Source: Ectobacillus antri (lineage in GTDB: Bacteria; Bacillota; Bacilli; Bacillales; Bacillaceae_G). From it: 64,000 nt of DNA. The stretch covers positions 1-64,000 of the forward strand of contig NZ_RIAV01000003.1 in NCBI RefSeq assembly GCF_003852715.1. The letters are read 5' to 3'. The translations under genes and the position numbers were made by a program. Shown here piece after piece: positions 54,276-63,630 of this stretch (positions are counted from its first letter, which is position 1; each line of letters starts with the position of its first letter). The notes beneath the pieces were generated by a model, which was given only the letters and a program-made list of their open reading frames with translations, did no database searches and was not told where the DNA came from.

Positions 54276-55664
54276 TTAAATAAGAAACATTGCAACCACA
54301 GTAGTTACGAGCAATCCAATCATAACCGGCAGAAAATTGCGACGGGCAAGATCAAAAGGATCTACTTTACAAATCGCTGCTGCTGGAATAAGTGCCCATG
54401 GAATGAGAGTTCCACCGCCTACCCAAATGGCAGCCACTTGCCCGAGTGCCGTCAATGTGGCAACGCCGTGACCGATAGCTGTTGCAAATAAGTTGGCAAT
54501 AGATCCAACTAACGAAATACCAGAAAAACCGGAGCCATCAAGACCTGTAATTGCACCAATTGTGGTTAATGTGACGGCTGCTACATTTTCATTGATTGGC
54601 ATCGCATGGGAGAGAGCAACACCTAGGTCGTTGATAATTCCATTCGAGCCTTTAGGTAAATATTCCCCAATAATTTTTGGGAATCCGCTATCTCCTAGGT
54701 AAAATAAAGCAGCAATCGGAATAACCGGACCAAAGATTTTAAAGCCAAATTGTAAGCCTTCAATTAAATAACTTGTTGTTTTTTCAAGCGCTGCTCCTTT
54801 ATAAGCAAGAAGCATAATGATTAGCATGATGGCAATTGTGGTGCCACCAATCAGTGCAGTGGCATCACCACCTTGTAGATTGAAGTGAACCATGAGATAA
54901 ATATCAAGTGCATATAAAACAGGAATAAAAATGGCTAAAATACGTTTCCAAGCAGTCGATAAAAGCACTGGTAGTTGCGACTCGTTAGTAATATCTGTAT
55001 ACGAAGGAGGGCCTAATGTACCGTTTTTCATATCGCGACGCAGAAAGAAAAAAGCAGTAAGTGTTGTTACAATTCCCATTACAATAACAAGGGGAACACT
55101 GGCAGCAACTACATCCGCAACAGGAATACCTGCTGCATCCGCCGTCAGCTTTGGCGCACCTTGAATCACAAAGTCTCCAGAAAGAGCAATACCGTGACCA
55201 AATAAGTTCATCGCCATCGCTACCCCGATTGCAGGCAAGCCGACACGAAGAGCGACAGGTAGAAGTACTGCCCCCATAAGCGCTACGGCAGGAGAAGGCC
55301 AGAAGAAGAGAGAAATAACCATCATTAATAAGCCGGTTACCCAATAGGCAAGCGTTGGTGTACGAATGAGGCCAGCAAATGGTGAAATCATCACATCATT
55401 AATACCGGTTCGAATGAGTAAGTTGCTCATGGAAACGATGACGGAGATGATTAAAATAGTAGGAAGTAATTCTGTAATCGCATAAATAAAGCTATTGAAA
55501 ATGCCGGCGACAGCGAGACTCACAGAGCCGGTCGCCACAAGCGCAAGAATAAAAATCATTACAATAGAAACCAGGGTGGTATCTTTGCGGAAAAGAAAGC
55601 AACCGATGATGGAAAGTAGAAAGAAAACGTATAGCCAGTGAAGTACAGTTAGTTCGATGCCCAT
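54276..55664 (-). CDS. Multi-spanning permease, ion transporter (gluconate/citrate-like) type
   Basis: The product has about 462 residues and about eleven hydrophobic segments. The segments PTILIISVIVSMSNLLIRTG and FFWPSPAVALMGAVLLPVA (about 67-86 and 117-135), with a helix break at Pro, recall the GntP/CitM group of organic anion carriers. I cannot tell the substrate. ATG 55664 follows AAAGGATGTGATT on the minus strand; GTG 55673 is in frame. Neighbours are the ArsR-type regulator and rqcH, neither of which suggests a substrate. Read leftwards it ends at the 54219-54251 hairpin. Confidence 0.75.
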   Translation of the reverse strand: MGIELTVLHWLYVFFLLSIIGCFLFRKDTTLVSIVMIFILALVATGSVSLAVAGIFNSFIYAITELLPTILIISVIVSMSNLLIRTGINDVMISPFAGLIRTPTLAYWVTGLLMMVISLFFWPSPAVALMGAVLLPVALRVGLPAIGVAMAMNLFGHGIALSGDFVIQGAPKLTADAAGIPVADVVAASVPLVIVMGIVTTLTAFFFLRRDMKNGTLGPPSYTDITNESQLPVLLSTAWKRILAIFIPVLYALDIYLMVHFNLQGGDATALIGGTTIAIMLIIMLLAYKGAALEKTTSYLIEGLQFGFKIFGPVIPIAALFYLGDSGFPKIIGEYLPKGSNGIINDLGVALSHAMPINENVAAVTLTTIGAITGLDGSGFSGISLVGSIANLFATAIGHGVATLTALGQVAAIWVGGGTLIPWALIPAAAICKVDPFDLARRNFLPVMIGLLVTTVVAMFLI

Positions 55665-55802
55665 AACAATCACATCCTTTAGTATAGTGTGCTATAGGAT
55701 ATGGGCGAGGGTGGGGATGGTGCGTAGGTAAGTAAATACAAATTTCGACGTATGTAAATACTAGAAAAAACAGCATTTTAAAAATACGACTCAAAGATAG
55801 AG

Positions 55803-55853
55803 AATAGCTCAATGGCACTCTTATAATTAAGTGCGTTGCCATTGAGCTATTTT
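55803..55853. terminator. Isolated strong hairpin between the permease gene and rqcH
   Basis: AATAGCTCAATGGCA (55803-55817) pairs perfectly over 15 bases with 55837-55851. On the plus strand TTTTGT overlaps the foot. It lies about 205 bases beyond the rqcH stop and 140 bases upstream of the permease start, so it could end a long rqcH 3' tail or a remnant gene (55899-56058). Confidence 0.55.
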
Positions 55854-55898
55854 GTAAGGTCTTAAAATAAGGATTTTAAGATTATAACATGGACTTTT

Positions 55899-56058
55899 GT
55901 TTGTTCTATAAGACTAACATATCATCTGCCGAGAACCCATTCTTTTTAAAGAGTGTAACTCAGTCAGTTCCCTCTAATGTTTGATTAACTGTTTCCAACG
56001 CATGTATTTCTGTTGTATCAAATAAAAAATTAAGTAAATGATAATATGCATGTATGTT
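55899..56058 (-). pseudogene. Possible decayed reading frame behind rqcH
   Basis: On the minus strand, directly after the rqcH stop, a frame runs about 33 codons (ending LETVNQTLEGTD), then a stop, then a further piece with FKKNGFSADDMLVL. Another frame between them gives ELHSLKRMG. Together this looks like one C-terminal coding segment broken by small insertions. I do not recognise the protein. It could be a mobile-element remnant or chance. Confidence 0.3.
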
Positions 56059-57762
56059 TTAACATTTTAGCTTCATTACCAAATCCTCATCAGGTGTCAC
56101 GTATAGAGTCTTTTGCTGATCGTACGTCACAAATCCTAGTTTAGCGCCACTCGGTTTTTTTACGTTGCGAATTTTCGTGAAATCGACGGGAACAGAGCTG
56201 GAGTTTTTTGCTTTACTAAAGTAGGCAGCGAGAATTGCTGCTTCTTTTAGGGTTTGCTCACTTGGTTCTACCGAGCGAATGACAACATGTGAGCCTGGGA
56301 TATCTTTTGTGTGAAGCCAAAATTCATCTCGCTTGGCGAGCTTGTTGGTGAGGTAATCATTTTGTTTATTATTTTTGCCGACTAAAATTTCTGTCCCATC
56401 GCTGGATTCGTAGCGGTCTAGGACGGGTTTTGTAGGCTTTGTTTTCTTCTGCGTTTTTATACGTGATCGCATGTAGCCTTCTTCGATCAGTTCCTCGCGA
56501 ATTTCTTCAATGTCTTTTTGCGAAGCAGATTCCATTTGTTGCATCAAGCCTTCAAAATAAAAGATTTCTTGCTTTGTTTTTTCAATTTGCTCCTCGACAA
56601 TGGCAACTGAGTTTTTAGCTTTCTGGTATTTAGAAAAATAACTTTGCGCATTTTCGGACGGCGTTTTTAACGGGTTAAGAGTAATTGTGATTGTCGCACC
56701 GTTTTCATCGTAATAGTTAATGACAGTTGCTTCTGCATCTCCTTTTTTAATCGCATACATATTAGCTGTTAGCAACTCACCGTATAATTGATATTGCTCG
56801 GCTTTTCCAGCATCCTGTAATGTTTGTGTCAGCTTATGTAACTTCTTTTCATTTTTCGCAAGCTCGTTGCCAATAAATTTTTCTAAATCATGTGCCTGCT
56901 GCTTAACGCGGTCACGTTCACCCTTTCCAAAGAAAAAGCGATCGAGAAGAGCGCTGATGGATGTGAAAAATTTGCTCTCTCCTTTTATATGAGAAAGAGG
57001 AATCATATAAAAGTGTTCCTTTGTTTCTGACGTGATCATTACAGGGCGATAACGGTGTTCTTTAAGATCTGCCAGTACGGAAAAGAAAGCATTAGATAAA
57101 GCTGTTTCATTTATAAGCTTGGCCGTTGCAGTTATTTCTTTTGCCAGCAGCGGAGATAACCCAGAGAAGCCATCCACGAGCTGTTTGTCCATTTTTCCTG
57201 ATAAAAAGTCCAGCTGCATCAGAAACTCTTCTTTTGTTTCTATTCTTAACGGATTGCGTTTATGCTGCGCGGGCGGAGCGACATAGATAGCACCTGGCAT
57301 AACGGAGCGATGTCGGTTAACTGCTGGTGATAAATGCTTGATGCTGTCGATAATTACACCATCCGCATCGGTTAAAATGATGTTGCTGTGGCGCCCCATC
57401 ACTTCCATAATCAATGTTTTAATTGATTCATCACCAATTTCATTGCGGCTTCTTACTGTGATGTGTACCATTCGCTCTAATTCAATTTGCTTCACACATT
57501 CAATAATACCGCCTTCGAGATGCTTGCGAAGCAGCATGCAAAACATAGGCGGAACAGAAGGAGATGTGTAGCTCTGCTCAGTGAGATGCAGGCGCGCATA
57601 GGACGGGTGCGCCGACAGCAATAGCTTTTGATTCTTCCCTTGTGCGCGAATGTGCAGCAGCACCTCATATTTAGATGGTTGATATATTTTAGAAATTCGC
57701 CCAGACGTAAGTGGCTGTATTTCCTTGGTAAGTGCTCTTGTAAATAGTCCATCAAAAGCCAT
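56059..57762 (-). CDS. rqcH: Rqc2/NEMF homologue RqcH (YloA, fibronectin-binding-like)
   Basis: RqcH binds stalled 50S subunits and adds alanine tails that mark the nascent chain for degradation. The 567-residue protein has an NFACT-N domain (about 1-180, with [15 protein letters not shown] near 47-61 and [15 protein letters not shown] near 71-85), two helix-hairpin-helix elements, a long coiled coil (about 285-435) and an NFACT-R domain (about 445-560) with [15 protein letters not shown]. The DR motif of B. subtilis RqcH (Asp97-Arg98) reads Glu96-Arg97 here. ATG 57762 follows AGAAGGAGG on the minus strand. Confidence 0.95.
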   Translation of the reverse strand: MAFDGLFTRALTKEIQPLTSGRISKIYQPSKYEVLLHIRAQGKNQKLLLSAHPSYARLHLTEQSYTSPSVPPMFCMLLRKHLEGGIIECVKQIELERMVHITVRSRNEIGDESIKTLIMEVMGRHSNIILTDADGVIIDSIKHLSPAVNRHRSVMPGAIYVAPPAQHKRNPLRIETKEEFLMQLDFLSGKMDKQLVDGFSGLSPLLAKEITATAKLINETALSNAFFSVLADLKEHRYRPVMITSETKEHFYMIPLSHIKGESKFFTSISALLDRFFFGKGERDRVKQQAHDLEKFIGNELAKNEKKLHKLTQTLQDAGKAEQYQLYGELLTANMYAIKKGDAEATVINYYDENGATITITLNPLKTPSENAQSYFSKYQKAKNSVAIVEEQIEKTKQEIFYFEGLMQQMESASQKDIEEIREELIEEGYMRSRIKTQKKTKPTKPVLDRYESSDGTEILVGKNNKQNDYLTNKLAKRDEFWLHTKDIPGSHVVIRSVEPSEQTLKEAAILAAYFSKAKNSSSVPVDFTKIRNVKKPSGAKLGFVTYDQQKTLYVTPDEDLVMKLKC

Positions 57763-57893
57763 GATGTTCCTCCTTCTCGTAAGGATATCTTTGAATAAAG
57801 ACCCTCATTATGTTATCGTAGTTCATTTTAAAAAATTAGTTTTGACAGTTGTTATTATGAAGAATGTTGCCAATACACTTTAACATATGGATT

Positions 57894-57963
57894 GGCAAAA
57901 AGCGCCTTTTTGTGTCGAGAACCTCTGCCCTATGGAGCTGAACGAGCCGCTTCCGCTTTTCTT
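57894..57963. repeat. Half copy of the intergenic hairpin repeat (70 bp direct repeat, left)
   Basis: This 70-base segment is identical to 58015-58084 and equals the 3' half of the full element, from the central GGCAAAAAGCGCC to the terminal TCCGCTTTTCTT. It joins the full copy that follows through the shared TCCGCTTTTCTT block. Confidence 0.9.
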
Positions 57964-58084
57964 GATCTAGCTGCAGCGGCTAGCTCCTCCGGTCAGAGAA
58001 CCTCGCCCCATAAAGGCAAAAAGCGCCTTTTTGTGTCGAGAACCTCTGCCCTATGGAGCTGAACGAGCCGCTTCCGCTTTTCTT
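57953..58084. repeat. Intergenic hairpin repeat, copy 2 (full)
   Basis: Nested pairs are AGCGGCT (57975-57981) with AGCCGCT (58066-58072), AGCTCC (57982-57987) with GGAGCT (58055-58060), CAGAG (57994-57998) with CTCTG (58044-58048), CTCG (58002-58005) with CGAG (58037-58040), and the centre AAAGGC (58012-58017) with GCCTTT (58025-58030). The blocks TCCGCTTTTCT, TCTAGCT, GAACCTCG and GGCAAAAAGCGCC match copy 1. Together with the half copy it fills most of the 392-base rqcH-ATPase spacer; 57763-57893 shows nothing else certain. Confidence 0.85.
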
Positions 58085-58154
58085 AACATTATAGCATGTT
58101 TTAGGACGAGTCTGAATAAGCTGTGAGTAGAGTAGAGAAGGTTGAGGTGAGAGG

Positions 58155-60866
58155 ATGAACTGGTATGGACTTCGCGTTCATGAGGTAGAGGAGAAGGCAA
58201 GGACGAATGTGAAGACAGGATTGACGGGACAAGAGGCGAATGTGCGCCTTAAGCACTTCGGAGCAAATGAGCTGCAGGAGGGGAAGCGTTCATCTGCATT
58301 GGTAAAGTTTCTTGCGCAATTTAAGGATTTTATGGTGCTGGTACTGCTAGGAGCCACTGTTATTTCTGCTTTACTTGGTGAAATGGTAGATGCTGTGGCA
58401 ATTGTTGCTATTGTTATTTTAAATGGTATACTTGGCTTTTTGCAGGAACATCGCGCAGAAAAGTCAATGGATGCTTTAAAAGAACTAGCTGCGCCGCAAG
58501 CGACCGTGCTGCGTGATAATAAGTGGGTGAAGGTCGCCTCTAAGCAGCTAGTACCAGGAGACATTATTAAGTTTACAAGTGGAGATCGAATTGGTGCGGA
58601 CGTGAGAATTATTGAAGCATCGAGTTTATACATAGAAGAGTCCGCTCTTACGGGGGAATCTGTCCCGGTTCAAAAGCGTATCGATGCTGTAAACGGTGTT
58701 GATGTCGGTATTGGCGATCAAACGAATATGGCGTTTATGGGAACGATGGTTACACGCGGGTCTGGTATTGGTACTGTTATCGGTACCGGTATGAATACGG
58801 CAATGGGGCAAATTGCTGATATGCTTCAAAACGCTGAAGAAAACGAAACACCGCTGCAGCGCCGCTTGGAACAAATGGGGAAAATTTTAATTGTCGTCTC
58901 ATTGCTTCTGACAGCACTAGTAGTATTAATTGGTGTGTATCAAGGACATGATGTATATCATATGTTCCTGGCAGGTGTGTCCTTGGCTGTGGCAGCTATA
59001 CCCGAAGGATTGCCGGCAATTGTTACTGTTGCTTTATCTTTAGGTGTGCAGCGCATGATTAAGAAAAAATCAATTGTTCGTAAACTACCTGCTGTAGAGA
59101 CCCTTGGTTGCGCTTCTGTTATTTGCTCAGATAAAACAGGTACGATGACTCAAAATAAAATGATGGTCACACATTTATGGTCGGGCGGGAAAACGTGGCA
59201 TGTTACCGGACAAGGCTACAGTCCAAGTGGCGAATTTACAGAGGATGAACGAAAGATTAATCCGAGTGCAGTAAAATCTGTACAACAACTGTTAATGTTT
59301 GGTTGTTTATGCAATAACGCTAACATCTCAAAAAGAAAAAAAGAATATGTGCTTGACGGTGATCCGACTGAGGGGGCACTTGTGGCAGCGGCAATGAAGG
59401 CTGGTCTTACACGTGAGGCACTGGCAGGACAATTCCAAATTATAAAAGAAATTCCGTTTGACTCGACTCGTAAAATGATGAGTGTTGTCATTCGAGATAA
59501 GCAAGGAAAAGCATTTCTTGTTACTAAGGGCGCACCTGATGTCCTGCTTGGTGTAAGCAGTTCGATTCTATGGGGAGAAAAGCAACAGTCCATGACTACT
59601 TTGTATCAAGATGAAATACAAAGAGCCATTCATCATTTAGGCAGTCAGGCACTGCGCACGATTGCAATTGCCTATAAACCGCTTCGCAATGAACTAATCA
59701 ATGAAAGAGATGCAGAAACCGATCTAATGTTTATCGGCCTACAAGGTATGATTGATCCACCAAGACCAGAAGTAAAACAAGCTGTACAAGAATGCCGTGA
59801 CGCCGGTATTCGTACGGTTATGATTACGGGCGATCACAAGATTACGGCAATGGCAATCGCTAAGCAACTGACTGTATTGCCTGAAGGCGGTAAGGTGGTA
59901 GAAGGCACTGAACTTGCGGCCATGAGTGTAGAAGAACTTGAAGATATTGTAGAGGACACATATGTATTCGCACGTGTTTCGCCGGAGCATAAATTAAAAA
60001 TTGTAAAAGCCCTTCAAAATAAAGGACATATTGTCGCAATGACGGGAGATGGCGTAAATGATGCGCCAGCAATTAAGGCTTCCGACATCGGGATTGCGAT
60101 GGGTATTGCCGGAACAGATGTGGCAAAAGAAGCTTCTTCCCTTGTCCTTCTTGATGACAATTTTGCCACAATTAAAGCGGCCATTAAAGAAGGACGCAAT
60201 ATCTATGAAAATATTAGAAAGTTCATTCGTTACCTGCTTGCCTCTAATGTAGGAGAAATTTTAGTCATGTTATTTGCGATGATTTTAGCGCTTCCGTTGC
60301 CGCTTGTACCTATTCAAATTCTATGGGTAAATTTAGTAACAGACGGACTGCCTGCAATGGCACTTGGGCTCGATAAGCCGGAGGACGATGTAATGAAGAG
60401 AAAGCCACGCAGCCCAAAAGAAGGGGTCTTTTCAAGAGGATTAGGCTGGAAAGTTTTAAGTCGTGGTTTTTTAATTGGAATTGTAACGTTACTGGCGTTT
60501 ATTGTAGCTTACAACCAAAATCCAAATGAACTAAAATATGCGCAAACTGTAGCTTTTGCAACACTTGTTTTATCACAGCTCATACTCGTATTTGATTGCC
60601 GAAGCGAGAGATCTATTTATCATCGCAACCCGTTCGGTAATATGTATCTAGTAGGTGCCGTATTCATTTCTCTGCTGCTTATGCTAGTGGTTATCTATTA
60701 TCCACCGCTGCAACCTATATTCGACACATTGCCTATTAAGGGTAGAGATTGGTTACTAATTGGCGGTCTTTCGTCTATTCCAACATTCTTGCTTGTAGGT
60801 GCCGTATTAACAAAGAAACCAAAAAAGCAAAGCAAACTTAAAATAGTCAATCAAAGTAAAATATGA
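58155..60866 (+). CDS. yloB: P-type Ca2+-transporting ATPase (YloB, SERCA-like)
   Basis: The 903-residue P2A ATPase exports Ca2+. It has the cation ATPase N-terminal domain, the actuator motif TGES near 172, the phosphorylation motif DKTGT with Asp326, the nucleotide-binding KGAPD near 458, the hinge TGDGVNDAPA near 636, and ten membrane segments with the Ca2+-binding IPEGLPA (about 284-290) and NLVTDGLPA (about 730-738). B. subtilis YloB is made during sporulation and aids Ca2+ handling and spore resistance. ATG 58155 follows AGGTGAGAGG. A terminator follows. Confidence 0.95.
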   Translation: MNWYGLRVHEVEEKARTNVKTGLTGQEANVRLKHFGANELQEGKRSSALVKFLAQFKDFMVLVLLGATVISALLGEMVDAVAIVAIVILNGILGFLQEHRAEKSMDALKELAAPQATVLRDNKWVKVASKQLVPGDIIKFTSGDRIGADVRIIEASSLYIEESALTGESVPVQKRIDAVNGVDVGIGDQTNMAFMGTMVTRGSGIGTVIGTGMNTAMGQIADMLQNAEENETPLQRRLEQMGKILIVVSLLLTALVVLIGVYQGHDVYHMFLAGVSLAVAAIPEGLPAIVTVALSLGVQRMIKKKSIVRKLPAVETLGCASVICSDKTGTMTQNKMMVTHLWSGGKTWHVTGQGYSPSGEFTEDERKINPSAVKSVQQLLMFGCLCNNANISKRKKEYVLDGDPTEGALVAAAMKAGLTREALAGQFQIIKEIPFDSTRKMMSVVIRDKQGKAFLVTKGAPDVLLGVSSSILWGEKQQSMTTLYQDEIQRAIHHLGSQALRTIAIAYKPLRNELINERDAETDLMFIGLQGMIDPPRPEVKQAVQECRDAGIRTVMITGDHKITAMAIAKQLTVLPEGGKVVEGTELAAMSVEELEDIVEDTYVFARVSPEHKLKIVKALQNKGHIVAMTGDGVNDAPAIKASDIGIAMGIAGTDVAKEASSLVLLDDNFATIKAAIKEGRNIYENIRKFIRYLLASNVGEILVMLFAMILALPLPLVPIQILWVNLVTDGLPAMALGLDKPEDDVMKRKPRSPKEGVFSRGLGWKVLSRGFLIGIVTLLAFIVAYNQNPNELKYAQTVAFATLVLSQLILVFDCRSERSIYHRNPFGNMYLVGAVFISLLLMLVVIYYPPLQPIFDTLPIKGRDWLLIGGLSSIPTFLLVGAVLTKKPKKQSKLKIVNQSKI

Positions 60867-60877
60867 TATAATGAAAG

Positions 60878-60911
60878 AAGGTAGTAGGGAATATCTCTAT
60901 TACCTTTTTCG
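60878..60911 (+). terminator. Terminator of yloB
   Basis: AAGGTAGTAG (60878-60887) pairs with CTATTACCTT (60897-60906) with one G-U pair, followed by TTTC. Confidence 0.7.
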
Positions 60912-60930
60912 TTGTATAAACAACAAACCT

Positions 60931-60990
60931 GTGATGAAGGTGAAAAATAACCTTGAAAAAATCCGCAAACAAGTGCAAAATATGGAATAG
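60931..60990 (+). pseudogene. yloC: C-terminal remnant of yloC (YicC family)
   Basis: In one frame the spacer encodes VMKVKNNLEKIRKQVQNME followed by TAG at 60988-60990. YicC/YloC proteins end in a block of the form EKIREQVQNIE-stop, and yloC lies exactly here, between yloB and remA, in B. subtilis. The upstream 270 or so codons are absent. It is read as the stub left after deletion of yloC. The identification rests on remembered family ends and synteny. Confidence 0.7.
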
Positions 60991-61044
60991 TTGAGAAGTT
61001 TAGTGCATGAGGAATTCGGATAGACTTACTAGGAGGCACAGGGT

Positions 61045-61957
<913 letters not shown>

Positions 61958-61960
61958 TTT

Positions 61961-62167
61961 ATGTTAAACCCATCCATTGATGCGTTGCTGCAAAAGATTG
62001 ATTCAAAATACACATTGGTAACCGTGGCATCTAAACGTGCGCGTGAAATGCAACAACATCGCGACTGTCGCTTAGACCGACCTGTATCTCATAAGTACGT
62101 AGGCAAATCTTTAGAAGAGATTGATGCAAAATTGCTAGGGTATAGACCGCTTGAGGGACAAAAATAA
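61961..62167 (+). CDS. rpoZ: RNA polymerase subunit omega
   Basis: The omega subunit helps assemble the beta' subunit. The 68-residue protein has the conserved core [15 protein letters not shown] (about 18-32) and the C-terminal [13 protein letters not shown] block. ATG 61961 is three bases after gmk. A strong terminator follows, so remA-gmk-rpoZ may be one unit. Confidence 0.96.
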   Translation: MLNPSIDALLQKIDSKYTLVTVASKRAREMQQHRDCRLDRPVSHKYVGKSLEEIDAKLLGYRPLEGQK

Positions 62168-62186
62168 GTATTTATATGGAGAACAA

Positions 62187-62222
62187 ACAACCTATGTACA
62201 AATAGGTTGTTCTTTTTTTACA
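62187..62222 (+). terminator. Terminator of gmk-rpoZ
   Basis: ACAACCTAT (62187-62195) pairs with ATAGGTTGT (62202-62210), followed by TCTTTTTTT. Confidence 0.9.
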
Positions 62223-62430
62223 ACATAAAAATATGAATTTTTATAAAATAGACGATGTACAAGGAGTCGCTAGAAGAGAAACACTTGCGACTGTAGCTGC
62301 AACCTTAAAAAGCACTTACCTATTAAGGCGGTAGGCATGAGGTAAAGGTTTCTTAGCCTCACTGTTATGTTAGAAAAATAACGTGTACTGGTATAGAATA
62401 GTGTTACTTATAGGAGAAGGGGGCGCGAGT

Positions 62431-63630
62431 ATGTTAACTGGAAAAAAGATTTTACTTTGTGTAACAGGTGGTATTGCAGTATTTAAAGCAGCAGCTTTAA
62501 CGAGTAAACTCACACAAGCAGGCGCTGTGGTGAAAGTTATGATGACTGAGTCGGCCTGTAAGTTTGTAACACCTCTCACATTTCAAGCTTTATCACGACA
62601 TGATGTATATACCGATACGTTTGATGAAAAAGATGCATCTGTCATCGCACATATTGATTTGGCGGACTGGGCGGATATCATCCTTGTTGCACCGGCGACT
62701 GCCAATATGATTGGTAAGTTAGCCAACGGTTTGGCTGATGATATGATTTCTACTACAATATTGGCGGCGACCGCGCCTGTTTGGATTGCTCCTGCTATGA
62801 ATGTACATATGTACGAACATCCTGCTGTGCAGAGAAATATGCAAACACTGCAGTCTTTTGGTTATCGTTTCATAGAACCGGGAGAGGGTTTTCTTGCTTG
62901 CGGCTATGTTGCGAAGGGGCGTTTGGAGGAGCCAGAAACGATAGTAGCTTATTTGCAGAAGTTCTTTAATGACAAGCCTTTGCAGGGGAAAAAGATTATT
63001 GTGACAGCGGGACCGACACGAGAGAGAATAGACCCTGTTCGATTTATGACCAACTTTTCGACTGGGAAAATGGGCTATGCAATTGCTGATGAAGCAGCGG
63101 CAATGGGCGCGGATGTCTTATTAGTTACTGGCCCTACCGCACTTCCGGTACCTGCCGGTGTTGAGGTCAAGAGAGTTGAATCAGCCGCGGATATGCTACA
63201 TGCGATTTTGTCCCGATATGATCAAGTAGATGCGGTCATAAAAACAGCAGCAGTAGCTGATTATCGTCCTAAGATTATGCATAGTGACAAGTTAAAGAAA
63301 CGAGACGGAGAGCTGACGATAGAGTTGGAACGCACAACCGATATTTTACGAACGCTAGGGGAGAAAAAAGAGCGACAAATTTTAATCGGATTTGCTGCTG
63401 AAACAAAGGATGTTGCGTCGTATGCGAAAGAAAAGCTGCAAACGAAGCATTTAGACATGATTGTCGCAAATGATATAAAGGCAGAAGGTGCCGGATTTGG
63501 AACAGATACAAACATTGTAACGATGTATAAGAGAAACGGCGAGAGCATTGTATTGCCGCTTTTGCCAAAAGTGGAGGTTGCTCGGCATATTTTGCATGAG
63601 TTAAAGGAAATGCTGGAGGAAGAAAGATGA
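62431..63630 (+). CDS. coaBC: Bifunctional phosphopantothenoylcysteine decarboxylase / phosphopantothenate-cysteine ligase CoaBC
   Basis: CoaBC joins cysteine to phosphopantothenate with CTP (CoaB) and decarboxylates the product to 4'-phosphopantetheine with FMN (CoaC), feeding CoaD. The 399-residue protein has the CoaC domain (about 1-185) with PAMNVHMYEH (about 124-133) and the active Cys in ACGYVAKG near 154-161, and the CoaB domain with IIVTAGPTRERIDPVRF (about 190-206) and NFSTGKMGYAIA. ATG 62431 follows AGGAGAAGGGGG. The stop overlaps the priA start (ATGA). Confidence 0.97.
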   Translation: MLTGKKILLCVTGGIAVFKAAALTSKLTQAGAVVKVMMTESACKFVTPLTFQALSRHDVYTDTFDEKDASVIAHIDLADWADIILVAPATANMIGKLANGLADDMISTTILAATAPVWIAPAMNVHMYEHPAVQRNMQTLQSFGYRFIEPGEGFLACGYVAKGRLEEPETIVAYLQKFFNDKPLQGKKIIVTAGPTRERIDPVRFMTNFSTGKMGYAIADEAAAMGADVLLVTGPTALPVPAGVEVKRVESAADMLHAILSRYDQVDAVIKTAAVADYRPKIMHSDKLKKRDGELTIELERTTDILRTLGEKKERQILIGFAAETKDVASYAKEKLQTKHLDMIVANDIKAEGAGFGTDTNIVTMYKRNGESIVLPLLPKVEVARHILHELKEMLEEER

